From Hemicentrotus pulcherrimus (lineage: Eukaryota; Echinodermata; Echinoidea; Camarodonta; Strongylocentrotidae), in contig BEXV01000150.1 in the NCBI GenBank assembly GCA_003118195.1, positions 297,731 to 317,506 on the forward strand: DNA of 19,776 nucleotides. Reading direction: 5' to 3'. The stretch's first letter is position 1, and each line of letters starts with the position of its first letter. This document shows, one piece after another, positions 9,263 to 19,459 of this stretch. A model generated the notes under the pieces. It was not told the origin of the DNA. It saw nothing but the letters and a program-made list of their open reading frames with translations, and searched no databases. The position numbers and the translations under genes were made by a program.

Positions 9263-11735
9263 GACTAATTTGTATATATATTGTATTTGATATCTTGGAT
9301 TTGCCTCATTTATTCAGCCTGTAAGGATATTGCAGTTTTAATTGAAGTTTATGTATATTTTTCTTTTACAAAAAACCTTAATTTCACTATAGTTTTGGAT
9401 ACACCTAAAAATGGTCCACATTGAATATTGTGATGTAGCTGATTTGCATCATGAATGAATATCTCATGAATCTTGATTGAAAGACCAATTAGGAAACTTT
9501 TCCTCATGGAGAGAGCAGTGTAAATTTATTTGGTAGGGGAATTTTTCATTGTTTTTAAAAACTTTTTCCACTATATCAAACATTCAAAATCAATTTAATT
9601 CAGATACGCAGGGGCACCACCAGAAGGGGAAAGGGGCAACATTGTCATTGAAGTGAGAAATGAAACCTTTGTGCACTTTCATATGTGAGGTACATGTAAC
9701 CAGAGAAATGATATTTGACTAAAGCAAGCAATTTAAAAAAAAAAGGATTTACATCTGAAAAGCCAGTAAGTAAAATTGTAGATTTCCATTAGCTCTCGGT
9801 CTTCATTACTGGTAGCATGATTTACCTTACAGCCTTGAAGGGCAGAATGTGTATGATTTGTACTGCAAACCTGATGACAAATAAAGAAACGAATCAATCG
9901 ATTTTGAGTGCTGACCATAACCCAGTCCAAGAGACTTAGTTTATTGCACAAATAATATCTATATATTAGTTTACTGTAATATTGACCAGCCAAGCTGTTC
10001 TTAGTGATATATCATCACAAATCCTCATTGACAAAATACCTATTAATTTCAATACATACATATAGTACACAGGTTTTTGTTACACTTATCATTTCACAAA
10101 TGATACATTTCTTTACATGGATAATATGCATGTACATGCACTGCGTTTACTGTTAAATACAAGTATGTTTACATCACAGCTAAATAATAAACGTCACAAT
10201 ACCCTAACTGTTCTGCACTGGAAAACAGGATTTCATAAATGATGGATATGGAACTAGTTGCACAAGTCCAAAAATAAGTTGGAGCATAATGCTTTTCTAT
10301 AATTTTTAAGAAGATGTGTGTATATAAATATATGTGTTAACAAATTTGTAACCAATGGGAGATTAATAAGAATAAGAATAGTAGACTGAGAAGGAGATAG
10401 ACGAAGAGAAGGGGGGGGGGACAAAGAGAGAGAAAGGGAGCTAGGCAGAGACAGGGGGTGTTAGGGGGAGAGGGAGGAGAGGGAAAATGGGTGAGATATG
10501 AGGAGAGGCAGATGTTAGCAATAGTTAGTATTATGCAATAACATACATGTACATGAGACAAACGTGTGGAATGTGCAGAAATGTGTACAAATATACATGT
10601 ACAGTGTACATCACTGAAAAGACATGAAAAGACATGAAAGGATGTATTGAATATTATACAAACTTAAAAGAACAGTAGATGGTGAAAAGTCTTAACAATT
10701 CACTTGTTAGTTGTTGTGCACATAGAATTCTGAAAGAAATATGTGAAATTACTTTTATACTAATGAATACTGTTTTTGAAAATGTATATCTACATAGAAA
10801 ATAACATGAGTAACTGAAAACACCATCTGCTAGTTATTATTTCATCTATTACATAATATGCTATACATCTATAACAGCGCTTACAGGCTTAATCTGAACA
10901 AAACATTCTAAATATGTTTAACAAACAATCATAACAAAATGATGTTCAACAGTCAACATATGATGGCGTATTTGATAACATTGTTTACCATGAGCCCGAA
11001 CTATAGTATAAATACCGATTATATAAAACAAACAACCAATGACTTCCGACTGTCAACCCTCAACCATTATCATCTAAAAGTTGTCAATATCAAAATACTA
11101 AAGGGGTTTAGGCCTTCAACATGATATTACGCAATAAAACAATATTTTTAAAGCATCCTTTGAATTCCTTTCATGAAAGTGATAAAATTAGACTCTATGA
11201 AAACCCTCAACCCTACCCATCTCAAAGAAAATAAATATTTATATGTTATTTAAAAACCTCAAAAATCTTTGGGTTGGGTGCACATTTAACCTTTAGGACA
11301 TGACACTTTACACAATCAAATGCTTTGAATATCTTTGAAGCACTGTACAAATACAATACCATATTTTCAAATTATCATTTGCTATATTTTCTAACCTTCC
11401 ACATATGTGATTACCCAAACATGCGAATACAAATATCTTAAATATTTTCATATTCAAAATCTTGCTGCATTTTTGCATAATTAAATATTAAGTACATTTC
11501 AAGTTATTCCATAGATATCAACATTAGAAAAAGATAGTCATCTAAATACTGCTACATGTAGTAGTAATATGGTTCTCATGCTATTAAACACACATCTGAT
11601 GTTTACATTGATGCAACTGATGTAACTGTTGATAAATACAGAATTGAGCAATATGACACGAAACAAAGCTTAGTCACATATTCTTATCATGAAATTATGT
11701 ACACTTAATAAAGCTGCATTAAACGACTTCAGGGA
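9263..11735. other. AT-rich intergenic DNA without recognisable gene
   Basis: No exon with family similarity and no RNA gene was recognised. Contents are a purine-rich tract at about 10388-10495, a short 11-bp duplication (AAAAGACATG-type, about 10617-10640), and scattered ATG/TAC palindromes. A minus-strand AATAAA (TTTATT at 9940-9945) exists but is too far from TBC1D25 to assign. Confidence 0.4.
10388..10495 (+). repeat. Polypurine tract with G10 run and G-quadruplex-type motif
   Basis: Nearly all bases here are A or G on the plus strand, including G10 at 10411-10420. At 10454-10483 four G-runs (G5, G5, G3, G3) are separated by loops of 5, 3 and 6 bases, which satisfies the G3+N1-7 pattern. 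The reverse strand gives a proline/leucine-rich open frame that is only a composition effect. Confidence 0.7.
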
Positions 11736-12131
11736 TTAAAGGTAAAGACCAGTATTGGAAACGCCCCAATTTCAAAGATTGAAATGGAAGCTCTTATTAC
11801 CAATCATGTGAGAGAATATGTTTTGACTGATACATGATGGTAAAAATTTTGCCGGGAAACCGCCTACTAATTGATATATTTGGTAAATTAGTTTATCCAT
11901 GGTCTGTGAGTGATAAACACACGTGTCATACATGTGTGTGTATGGTCCCATATACATCTTTTTGCGTACAGTGCTTGTAACTTTACGAAGACTGGGCCAA
12001 ATTTCTTATCATTTTGATGATTCCAGAACCTTGAAGTACACACCATGCTAGATGATCAACCTTTTCTGATCAATTCCACAACGTTTCTTTCACAATGCAA
12101 TCGCATGACCATAACTGGTCTTTACCTTTAA
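11736..12131. mobile_element. 396-bp MITE with TTAA termini
   Basis: A perfect 18-bp inverted repeat bounds it: TTAAAGGTAAAGACCAGT at 11736-11753 and ACTGGTCTTTACCTTTAA at 12114-12131. The outermost TTAA on both sides could be the target duplication of a piggyBac-type insertion, leaving AGGTAAAG ends; a TA duplication is the alternative. There is no coding capacity beyond a short fortuitous frame. It is a non-autonomous DNA transposon; the superfamily is inferred. Confidence 0.75.
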
Positions 12132-13129
12132 CACTAAAGATAAACTTGAGTTCTGGTAGATATAGAAAATACATTTTCTCAGAATCCAACGAAACTTACG
12201 CCGAATGTTCAAGATTACAAATAAATGACATGTGCCACATGATTTTGGTAGAAAATGTATAACGTGGTGGCCAAGTAATGAGCATACTAGAAAGATGAGG
12301 AAATCCGGTTAAGTAGGCCCGACACCATGTGCTTAACAAAGGTCACTATGTGCAAATGGGAGTTATGGTGTTTATCAAAGATGATGCCCAGTAAGTTTTT
12401 GTGCGTTTGTTCTTATTTCACTGATTCAAACAACCGATCTACTGAAGGATAAACAATCCAGAATAAATCATAGCACAATTTTCTCTCAAAATACGATTCC
12501 CATACCAGAGCTCAAGATTAGCTTTAGGGTACACTCTATTACAATGCCTAGTCTACAAGAGGCAACCAATAATCTAAAAAAAATTACGTGAGTATCAAAA
12601 TAGTTTGCTAATAAAAATTAAGTTGGCTCTTGGTGGAGGGGGCATCCATAATTTGAGTATATTTGGGACCTAGTTTGTTACATGGTGGATGTGCAAAGAA
12701 CTACATGTACTTATTCCCACCAACCAGAAATACTAGTAGGAGAAACACCAATCCAAATTCACACAATGTTTAATATAACCCTCTCATGCTGAAAGAAATT
12801 TCTATGTTAAAAGAAACCTGGAATAATAATAATGGTAAAGAACCCACATAACATCAATTTTTTGTAAACTTCCTGTAGTCAACTTTTAACATTATACAGA
12901 CAAAAATTAAAGTTATATACAGATAAAATGCAACAACCTATACTTCTGAATATCTTTTGGTTTATTGATCTTGCTACTGATTTCCTTTTCAATCATTTAC
13001 TAATTACATACTGAATATCAGCTTGCTACAAAAAGATTGACTTGCATGTAGTAATCGAGGGAAAACGCCACATTAATGAATACTGCCTGATCTCACACTT
13101 TGCTCTAGGATATGGTCAACTATTATTTT
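12132..13129. other. Intergenic DNA, nothing recognised
   Basis: AT-rich sequence with no open frame of note, no RNA-like fold and no clear repeat found by eye. Confidence 0.35.
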
Positions 13130-13275
13130 GGGCAAGAGGAAGGGATACTATTATTTTAGGCAAGTGGAAGGAATACTATCATTTTGGGCAAGTGGAAGGG
13201 ATACTATTATTTTGGGCAAGTGGAAGGGATACTATTATTTTGGGCAAGTGGAAGGGATACTATTTGGGCAAGTGA
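13120..13275 (+). repeat. 28-bp minisatellite, about six copies
   Basis: The unit GGGCAAGTGGAAGGGATACT plus ATTATTTT recurs with starts at 13130, 13158, 13186, 13214, 13242 and 13265. The first five steps are exactly 28 bp and the last is shortened to 23. Copies differ at one to three positions (for example GGGCAAGAGG in the first). Because the period is not a multiple of three, open frames with FWASGRDTIILGKW-type repeats appear in two frames; these are not considered coding. Confidence 0.9.
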
Positions 13276-13544
13276 AGTACAGGCTTAATTGCTTTATTTC
13301 AGGTAGCATAGTTTATACTATCATGCTAGCCTTCACACCATTAAAAAACAAGGGAAACGCTCTCGGCGGTCTCGCCTGCATAACGCAATTCAATATGATA
13401 AACCAGAACGTCAATGACGTAGCGCTCATCCGCATCTCGCAACAACAAATATCGTAAATTTTATGTCGTACACTTTTGAACTGGTCAAAAAATAAAAATT
13501 TAATGCCCTGGAAGAGACATAAATTCATTTCATTTGCATCAAGT

Positions 13545-14140
13545 ACCATAAATAATCAATGGAGCAAAATCTCAAAATTCTGTGAAGAAGTTTAGTGTTC
13601 CAAATTTAGCTTCACCAGATAAGGCAAACCAAATTCAAAATCGGTCAAGAAATGAGGGAGAAGAAGCAATTTTTGTCATTTTTGGAATAAATTTGCATAA
13701 ATTACCATAATCAATCAATGGAGCAAAATCTCAAAATTCTGTGTAGAAGTTACGTGTTCCAAATTTAGCTCTATCAGATAAGGCAAATCAAATCAAAATC
13801 GGTCAAGCAATGAGGGAGAAGAAGCAATTTTTGTTATTTTTGGAATAAATTTGCATAAATTACCATATTTAATTAATGGAGAACAATTTCAAAATTTGGT
13901 GTAGAAGTTTAGTGTACCAAAGTTAGCTCTACCAGATAAAGCAAACCAAATCAAAATCGGTCAAGAAATGAAGAAGAAGCATTTGTGATTTCGAATAAAT
14001 TTGCATAAATTAGCATAAATAATGAATTTCACGATTCTGTGTAGAAGTTTTAAATCCCCCTCCTAGCCCTATCATATGAAACAATTAGAATCAAAATCGG
14101 TTGAAAAATAACGAAGAAGAAGCATTTTGAAAATCTTGAT
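13545..14140. repeat. Four tandem units of about 150-159 bp
   Basis: Units begin at about 13545, 13704, 13862 and 14012 with (A)CCATA or GCATA, so the periods are 159, 158 and 150 bp. Each holds the ordered blocks TCAATGGAG, AAAATTCTGTGTAGAAGTT, TTTAGCTCTA.CAGATAA, AAATCAAAATCGGTCAAG, GAAGAAGCA and AATAAATTTGCATAAATTA. The fourth is most divergent and lacks the TCAATGGAG block. Confidence 0.85.
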
Positions 14141-14179
14141 GTTGATGCCACAACAAAGTCCAAGTTTGTTGACCTGAAA

Positions 14180-14191
14180 TGACCTTTGACC
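14180..14191 (-). promoter_or_regulatory. Perfect DR1 nuclear-receptor element inside the repeat
   Basis: TGACCTTTGACC is, on the minus strand, GGTCAAAGGTCA: two GGTCA half sites one base apart, the DR1 layout used by HNF4, RXR and COUP-TF type receptors. Further TGACC half sites flank it at about 14170 and 14201. It is carried by a transposon, so it may be fortuitous. Confidence 0.35.
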
Positions 14192-14420
14192 ATGACTTTG
14201 TGACCTGAAATTCTAGTCACATGATTGGGGATACTTGATAATCCTATAGTCCAAGTTTCATTGACTAACAACTTATACTTTTAAAATTATATCACAAATT
14301 CAAAAACTTAACCTTTTTTTTAAGTTACATATTTTTTTAAGTTAAGTTTTTGATGTTGACGCCGTCGCCGTCACCGGAAAAGCGGCGCCTATGTCTCGCT
14401 TTTTGCTACGCAGGCGAGAC

Positions 14421-17118
14421 AAAAAATCACATCAATACCTTCTTACAATAATGACCCAAGTCTCATTTTGAAACAATTAAATATTTTGCCCTATTCATTT
14501 CTTCACGAAGCAATCCGCCTTTGTTACATGGCATATGTGCTGAATTGAACATATTCATGCTGCTTATACCCAATGAGTTTAATTGCCTACCGGTATGTCA
14601 AGAAATGTGACTTGGACATCAACGAAGGCAACTGAGAAACATGGGACTCGCTTGTTTCAAATGGAAATGTGTTAATTTCCTTCAACTAACAAAAAAAGGG
14701 TGATTTCTTCAATTCATCAACCAGGCAACACATTGTATTATATTGACAAGTCTTGAAACTAAAAGCACAGTGGTAATCACCATAAGATGAAAGGTTGGCT
14801 CACATGAACATCTGTGATTGTATTAGGTGTGTCATCTCAATGGATTGATTATCATTGAAGCAAGGTATGTGGATCAATATGGGCACGTCCAATTAAAAGG
14901 GATCCACAGTATTGTACAGTAGTCTTCTCATATTACTCAGCGCTGATATACCTACCGGTACATCAATTTGAACGTTGCACATAGACTCTATAGAAAAATA
15001 AAACATGATACATCTTTACTATTAAAGATATATAGTTATACTAAGTTAAATGTACAATATCGCAACTGCTCTGAAATACCATAATCACTGTTCAGTAAAC
15101 CAGTAATGTTGCATTGTTGCTGTGCAAATAAACATAATACCGGTATGTGCTACTAAAAAAAATTGATATACAAGTTGTAAAGGAATTAAAAGACATTTAA
15201 GAGAGGCTGGTCCTCCACTCTTTTGGACACAAATAATATCAGTTTTCTGGAATACTCTCCAATGCTGGCAGTTTAATATCTACTGTAATAATTGTATAAG
15301 AGCATCCAAAATAATCTGAAATATACAGACAACTTTTAGAAGAACATTGCCCGGTACATATTTATCATATTTCTTGTACTGTTAGGATCTTCAACAAAAT
15401 ACAATGCTGACTAAAGAACAAACCTAATTCTTTTTCATAAAATTTGTAATGAAATACATTACATAGCTGAGGTGATACATGTACATGTAAAGCACAGTGT
15501 TCAGCTTCCATTGTAGATAATGATATGATGGTACACACATCTGAACTGTTCAAATGTCTGGGCAAGGTGTAAAAAAACAAATAGTAGGACCTTTCTAGAT
15601 GCTACTTGAACCGAAATATATCCATGTATTATGTAATAAACAGAGAATTAGCTTACCAGTGCTATGGAATTCTTGATAAATACACTATATACACCACATC
15701 AATAAAATACCTTGTTAAGTTCATTAGTCATAACAAACTCAACACAGGCTTCATGGTACTAATAAATATAGAAATCCCACTAAGTACTGTAATGTTATCT
15801 CTCTGGAGTACTATTTTAAACAATTTGGGCAGTAACCTTGCTGTTTACCTGTGAAGGTAAGCAGATGCAACATGATTTGAACAGATACATTCAGCTCAAA
15901 CAAGTCGATGTCGAGACTGATACATAAACACATGGCTTCTACATGTATGACTGTTTAAACCATTGAAAGCACAAACAAATTAACACAAATTCTCATTGTA
16001 CCTTATCTCACTATTCATGTTACCGGTATGTATAAATGTGGACACAGACACGGGGCAACTGGAACAATATATCAAGTGAAATACATGTACTTGCTTCAAT
16101 AGCCCAGTGTTTGGAATTGGATGTACTGCACACTGACCAACAGCAACAGTATGATGTATACAAAACATTAGTTTTTGACAAATGACATGTGCTCTTCTAT
16201 AACATGATGACATGATAAACTTGAACAGCTTAGATTTCTGAGAGTAATGGCTTCAAGGATGGCATAAAGGACGACCATATCTAAAATCATAACAACAGTG
16301 AAATTAAAATAAACCATAATTATTCCAGTACAGTCATAAGATTAGTCTTGAAGCATCATGATCATCCTTTCCCTACATACTGGGTTGGTTAGGGCAAGTA
16401 AATATTACGGTAGGTATCACTCTCTGTATGGAAAATCAGTTGTTTGCATTACACAGACCATTACACTTTTTATTGACATGGCAGGATAATTACCAATATT
16501 CTAGTATCATCAAATTCCACACTAGAATGGAATGAGTAAGGAGACAACTTAGTCTGAAAAACGAGGCAACCAAATACACTTGGGATATAAAGAAATATAT
16601 AAATAAAAAAAAAATAAATAAAAAATATAAAAAAAAAAAAAAAGCAAGTCAAAGGAGATCAAAAGCATGGTTCATGTACTACCAGTATGTGGCAGTAAAT
16701 TAACTAAGCTTAGTACATCATAATGTATATCATAAAGACATACAATCATAAATATACTATCTTAGTACTTTAATAGTACACTGAAGGTCATATTTTTGGG
16801 GAGAGCGTATAATACGGGAGTTATAACCATAAATCGTGATAATTGCCCAAATATACAACAGATATTAGCAACGCCCAATGTACAGTTCCAATAATTGCAA
16901 TGTACATTAATGCACAAGCAGGATACAGATTCCATTTCAATGGAAATCAACCTCACTAGTTTACTGTTAAAGGTATTACTGTTGTGACAGCACAAACATT
17001 CATCAAAATGCCCACATATCATGCCTCTTTTATACATTCACTCACATGATGAAGACTATAAAGGGAGTCCAACTTACACACATGTCTGCACAGGTTGGAT
17101 ATCACTGAACTGATTACA
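14421..17118 (-). other. TBC1D25 3' UTR and intergenic DNA
   Basis: No exon or RNA gene was recognised. Minus-strand poly(A) signal candidates nearest to the TBC1D25 end are ATTAAA (TTTAAT at 16769-16774) and AATAAA (TTTATT at 16469-16474), so a 3' UTR of roughly 350-650 bases is plausible. The region also holds an A-rich low-complexity tract and four TACCGGTA palindromes (14588, 14953, 15138, 16021). Short open frames at 15606-15854 and 15980-16213 show no family features. Confidence 0.4.
16591..16643 (+). repeat. A-rich low-complexity tract
   Basis: Almost only A with sparse T, ending in A15. It could be a decayed retroposon tail, but no recognisable body precedes it. Confidence 0.7.
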
Positions 17119-17817
17119 TTAACAAGAGCCTTGGATTGTTGCAGCAGCAGAGCCATTAAGACCCGACATACCAGTTGGTCCATCTTTCCCAGCTGCTTTG
17201 GTTCCTACAACCTGGACCTGTGGCTTAGCAGCCTCAGATTGTAGATACTCCAGATACAAGGCTCTGGCATGATGTAATACCTTGCTCAAATGGTGCTTGC
17301 GTACCATCCGATCAAACAGCATGGCCGTTTCATTATAGTCCATCTTATTGGCCATGATCCTGCGGCTGTGCCCAAGCAGCAGAGCGGCACAGACAAACAT
17401 CATGAACGGGTTACCCCCACCAAAGTCCTGAGGAGGGGGCAAGCCTCTGTACAGGCTACGGGAAGGGGAAGATGGAGACTGACGGGGGAACCTCAGCGGT
17501 GACATGGGGTGAGGTCTCTGTGGAGATTTGGGAGGAGACTTTGGCAAGGAGTTGAGGAGAGGAGAGGTTTCACTTCCAGGAGTGGTCAAGTCGTCACTGG
17601 ATTTCTGGTAGAAAGCGAGGCTGGTGGGATGGCTCTTTGCACTGTCACCGGTTCTGCTGTCTGCAAATTGCCCTCTGCCATGATTCACAATACCTTCATT
17701 AGTACTTCTCTCTGAAACATCTTCCTTTTCAATGGAAATATGTAACTCAGTTCTATACGTTTGGGCTTGAGAGGATTTTGATTTCTTTTCTACAGGCTCT
17801 GATTTGGTGGCACATGA
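17119..17817 (-). CDS. TBC1D25: TBC1D25 conserved C-terminal segment beyond the in-frame TAA
   Basis: Directly after TAA 17820-17818, 232 codons stay open in the same frame. They begin SCATKSEPVEKK, pass through a Ser/Pro-rich linker (TSPLLNSLPKSPPKSP), and end in a region that matches the human C-terminus closely: GLPPPQDFGGGNPFM (human GLPPPQEFGRGNPFM), then DYNETAMLFDRMVRKHHL (human DYNELAMHFDRLVRKHHL) and ARALYLEYLQSE (human ARALFADYLQSE). The segment GNPFMMFVCAALLLGH is hydrophobic. Such conservation argues that this stretch is, or was very recently, translated. A small spliced intron over the stop, sequence error, a nonsense allele and readthrough are all possible. Confidence 0.85.
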   Translation of the reverse strand, partial: SCATKSEPVEKKSKSSQAQTYRTELHISIEKEDVSERSTNEGIVNHGRGQFADSRTGDSAKSHPTSLAFYQKSSDDLTTPGSETSPLLNSLPKSPPKSPQRPHPMSPLRFPRQSPSSPSRSLYRGLPPPQDFGGGNPFMMFVCAALLLGHSRRIMANKMDYNETAMLFDRMVRKHHLSKVLHHARALYLEYLQSEAAKPQVQVVGTKAAGKDGPTGMSGLNGSAAATIQGSC

Positions 17818-19459
17818 TTATTTCTCCTCGCCCTCTTCTTCATTCTTGTTACTATCTGCCTCCTCACCATCTACTTCCTTGAGTGTTTCACTCACTCTGC
17901 TTTGATCTTCCTCCTTCTTCTGTTCTTTGGAATTGCTATCTGCATGTGCAAGCACAGATTGTGGAGTTTTATTCAAACTACTCTGACTACCTAGACTGTC
18001 CCTGGAAGAGCTCCTGAGACGCGAGAAGCGGAAGCGTACCCTGTCGATTGCATATGCTGAAGGGGAATTCCCCGTGATCGGTCCATTGAGGGTAACACCA
18101 TCTGTTGGGGGATCTGGAGGAAGGGAACTCCACATGATCTCCAACATCCTCAATGCATCCTGGAATGCAAACTCTCTCTTCAGCTCCAAAAGAAGCCACC
18201 GATAGCAGAAGTATAGATCATCTGCATTCTGCTCTTTGAGGTAATCGTAAAAATCTGGAGCTAGACAGCGAACAAGTTCGGTAAGGTGCAGAAACTTGAT
18301 GGACATGGCATGTCCATCAGGCATGAAATTACCTTTCAGACGTTTCATCAGACTGCAAAAGCAAATATAGGCCTGGGCCTCATCATTCATGACATAGAGA
18401 ATAGGTGAGGCCAGGTCACTCATACCTTGGCAGTATGATACATCGGGATGTGCCAGTGAGTAGGTTGTCAAGACATTGAACAGCTTAATACCATTGGGGT
18501 TTTCATCCCCACCTGCATAGAACTTCTCCAGACGATCAGTCCGCAGAACATCCTTGCGCACCATGTTCTTAATGTTCTTGAAGTCCTCTCTGGGGTCGTT
18601 CTGAAGTCTGTCTCTCAACCGCTCATATTCTCTTGACTTCATTCGAATGTAGTCCAGCCTCTCATTCCCTGTCATACCCTCTGGGTAGATGTTCAAGAGA
18701 TGGCGCCAGACTACCTTACGCAGGGACGATTCCACACCTCCCTGGTACACCCTGATACGAAGCTCCTGTGGTCTCTCAAGACGTCCCAGTGGATCCAGGA
18801 AGGACCAAAACTCCTGATCATCCAGGGGCCTCATAGGCATTTCATACTTTTCACTTTCTATTGAATCATCATTGGTTGTGAAGATTTTTTGAAACCGATT
18901 AAAAGTCTTTCCAACTTGATCCATAAAAGCTCCAACTAATGGAACCGAATGGCTGCGATCATTGGAGTTGTGTATAGGTGCTTCCATTCCTGTTATTACA
19001 TCCCAGTCTTCCAAGAGTCCTGGAGAAGACGGTAAGCAAAATAGAAACAAATCAGTGCACATGATAACATAACACATACCTTCCAACCTTCTCACATCAA
19101 CATGTAGGTATCTCTTGAGATAAATTTTGGAAAACAATGCATTTTGTATGCTTTTACAAAGGAGACTTTCAGATAAAGATTGGAAGCTGGGATTAAAAAC
19201 AATTACTCTGTGTACATGTACATGTATGTCCTATGTATTGTCCTCCATGAAAAGAGGCCTTTGAACGATCTGAACGTTGAAATAAACACAGCCGACAGAT
19301 GACATACCTGGTCCATCAAATGGTTTAGCATCCACTTTAAGCCTAAGGCATGGGTCTGAAGCTCCACAGATGGCTGCATCTAAATCCCAGTCAGATAACA
19401 TGGATAGATAGACCTCCTGACCTTTATCATCATGCGATAGGTAGCTGATTGTAAAGCCA
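17119..19459 (-). CDS. TBC1D25: TBC1D25 (OATL1) Rab GTPase-activating protein, 3' exons; 5' end outside the window, one in-frame TAA
   Basis: Two exons are visible: 19459-19308 and a long one from 19019. The first encodes the end of the N-terminal PB1-like domain (ISYLSHDDKGQEVYLSMLSDWDL; human ISYLGRDRLGQEVYLSLLSDWDL). Its donor is CAG|GTATGT and the next acceptor CTCCAG|GA, joining as ...FDGPG-LLEDWD. The long exon holds the whole TBC domain (about 18735-18100). It has both catalytic fingers: VRKDVLR with the arginine at 18541-18543, and SYCQG with the glutamine at 18427-18429. EDWDVI just before the domain matches the human W-x-x-I Atg8-binding motif. TBC1D25 is known to inactivate Rab33B and to bind Atg8 proteins on autophagosomes. 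An in-frame TAA (17820-17818) follows an acidic tract, yet the same frame stays open to a TAA at 17121-17119 and contains the conserved family C-terminus. Upstream exons lie past 19776. Identity is firm; the true C-terminus is not. Confidence 0.94.

Larger units (their letters stand above)
13369..14420. mobile_element. About 1.05-kb non-autonomous element with GTCTCGCCTGC inverted ends
   Basis: The left end GTCTCGCCTGCATAAC (13369-13384) matches the reverse complement of the right end (14405-14420), GTCTCGCCTGCGTAGC, at 14 of 16 bases. Inside are four divergent tandem units (13545 to about 14140), then a TGACCTTTGACC-containing segment, an AAGTTA-rich palindromic section around 14310-14350, and a GC-rich block with GCCGTCGCCGTC near 14360. 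It has no credible protein. The right end is followed by A6 and the left by no matching T-run, so the true ends and target duplication are uncertain. The style resembles high-copy repeats of echinoderm genomes as I remember them; this is a recollection, not a search. Confidence 0.65.

Noticed and set aside
10337..10561. Minus-strand frame rich in Pro/Leu/Ser, resembling a membrane peptide
   Set aside because: It is the complement of a polypurine tract; the residues reflect base composition.
13042..13457. Open frames encoding a repetitive FWASGRDTIILGKW-type protein
   Set aside because: They arise from a 28-bp minisatellite open in several frames; there is no homology and the flanks are repeat DNA.
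17290..17715. Plus-strand frames opposite the TBC1D25 C-terminus
   Set aside because: They are antisense shadows of a segment clearly conserved on the minus strand.
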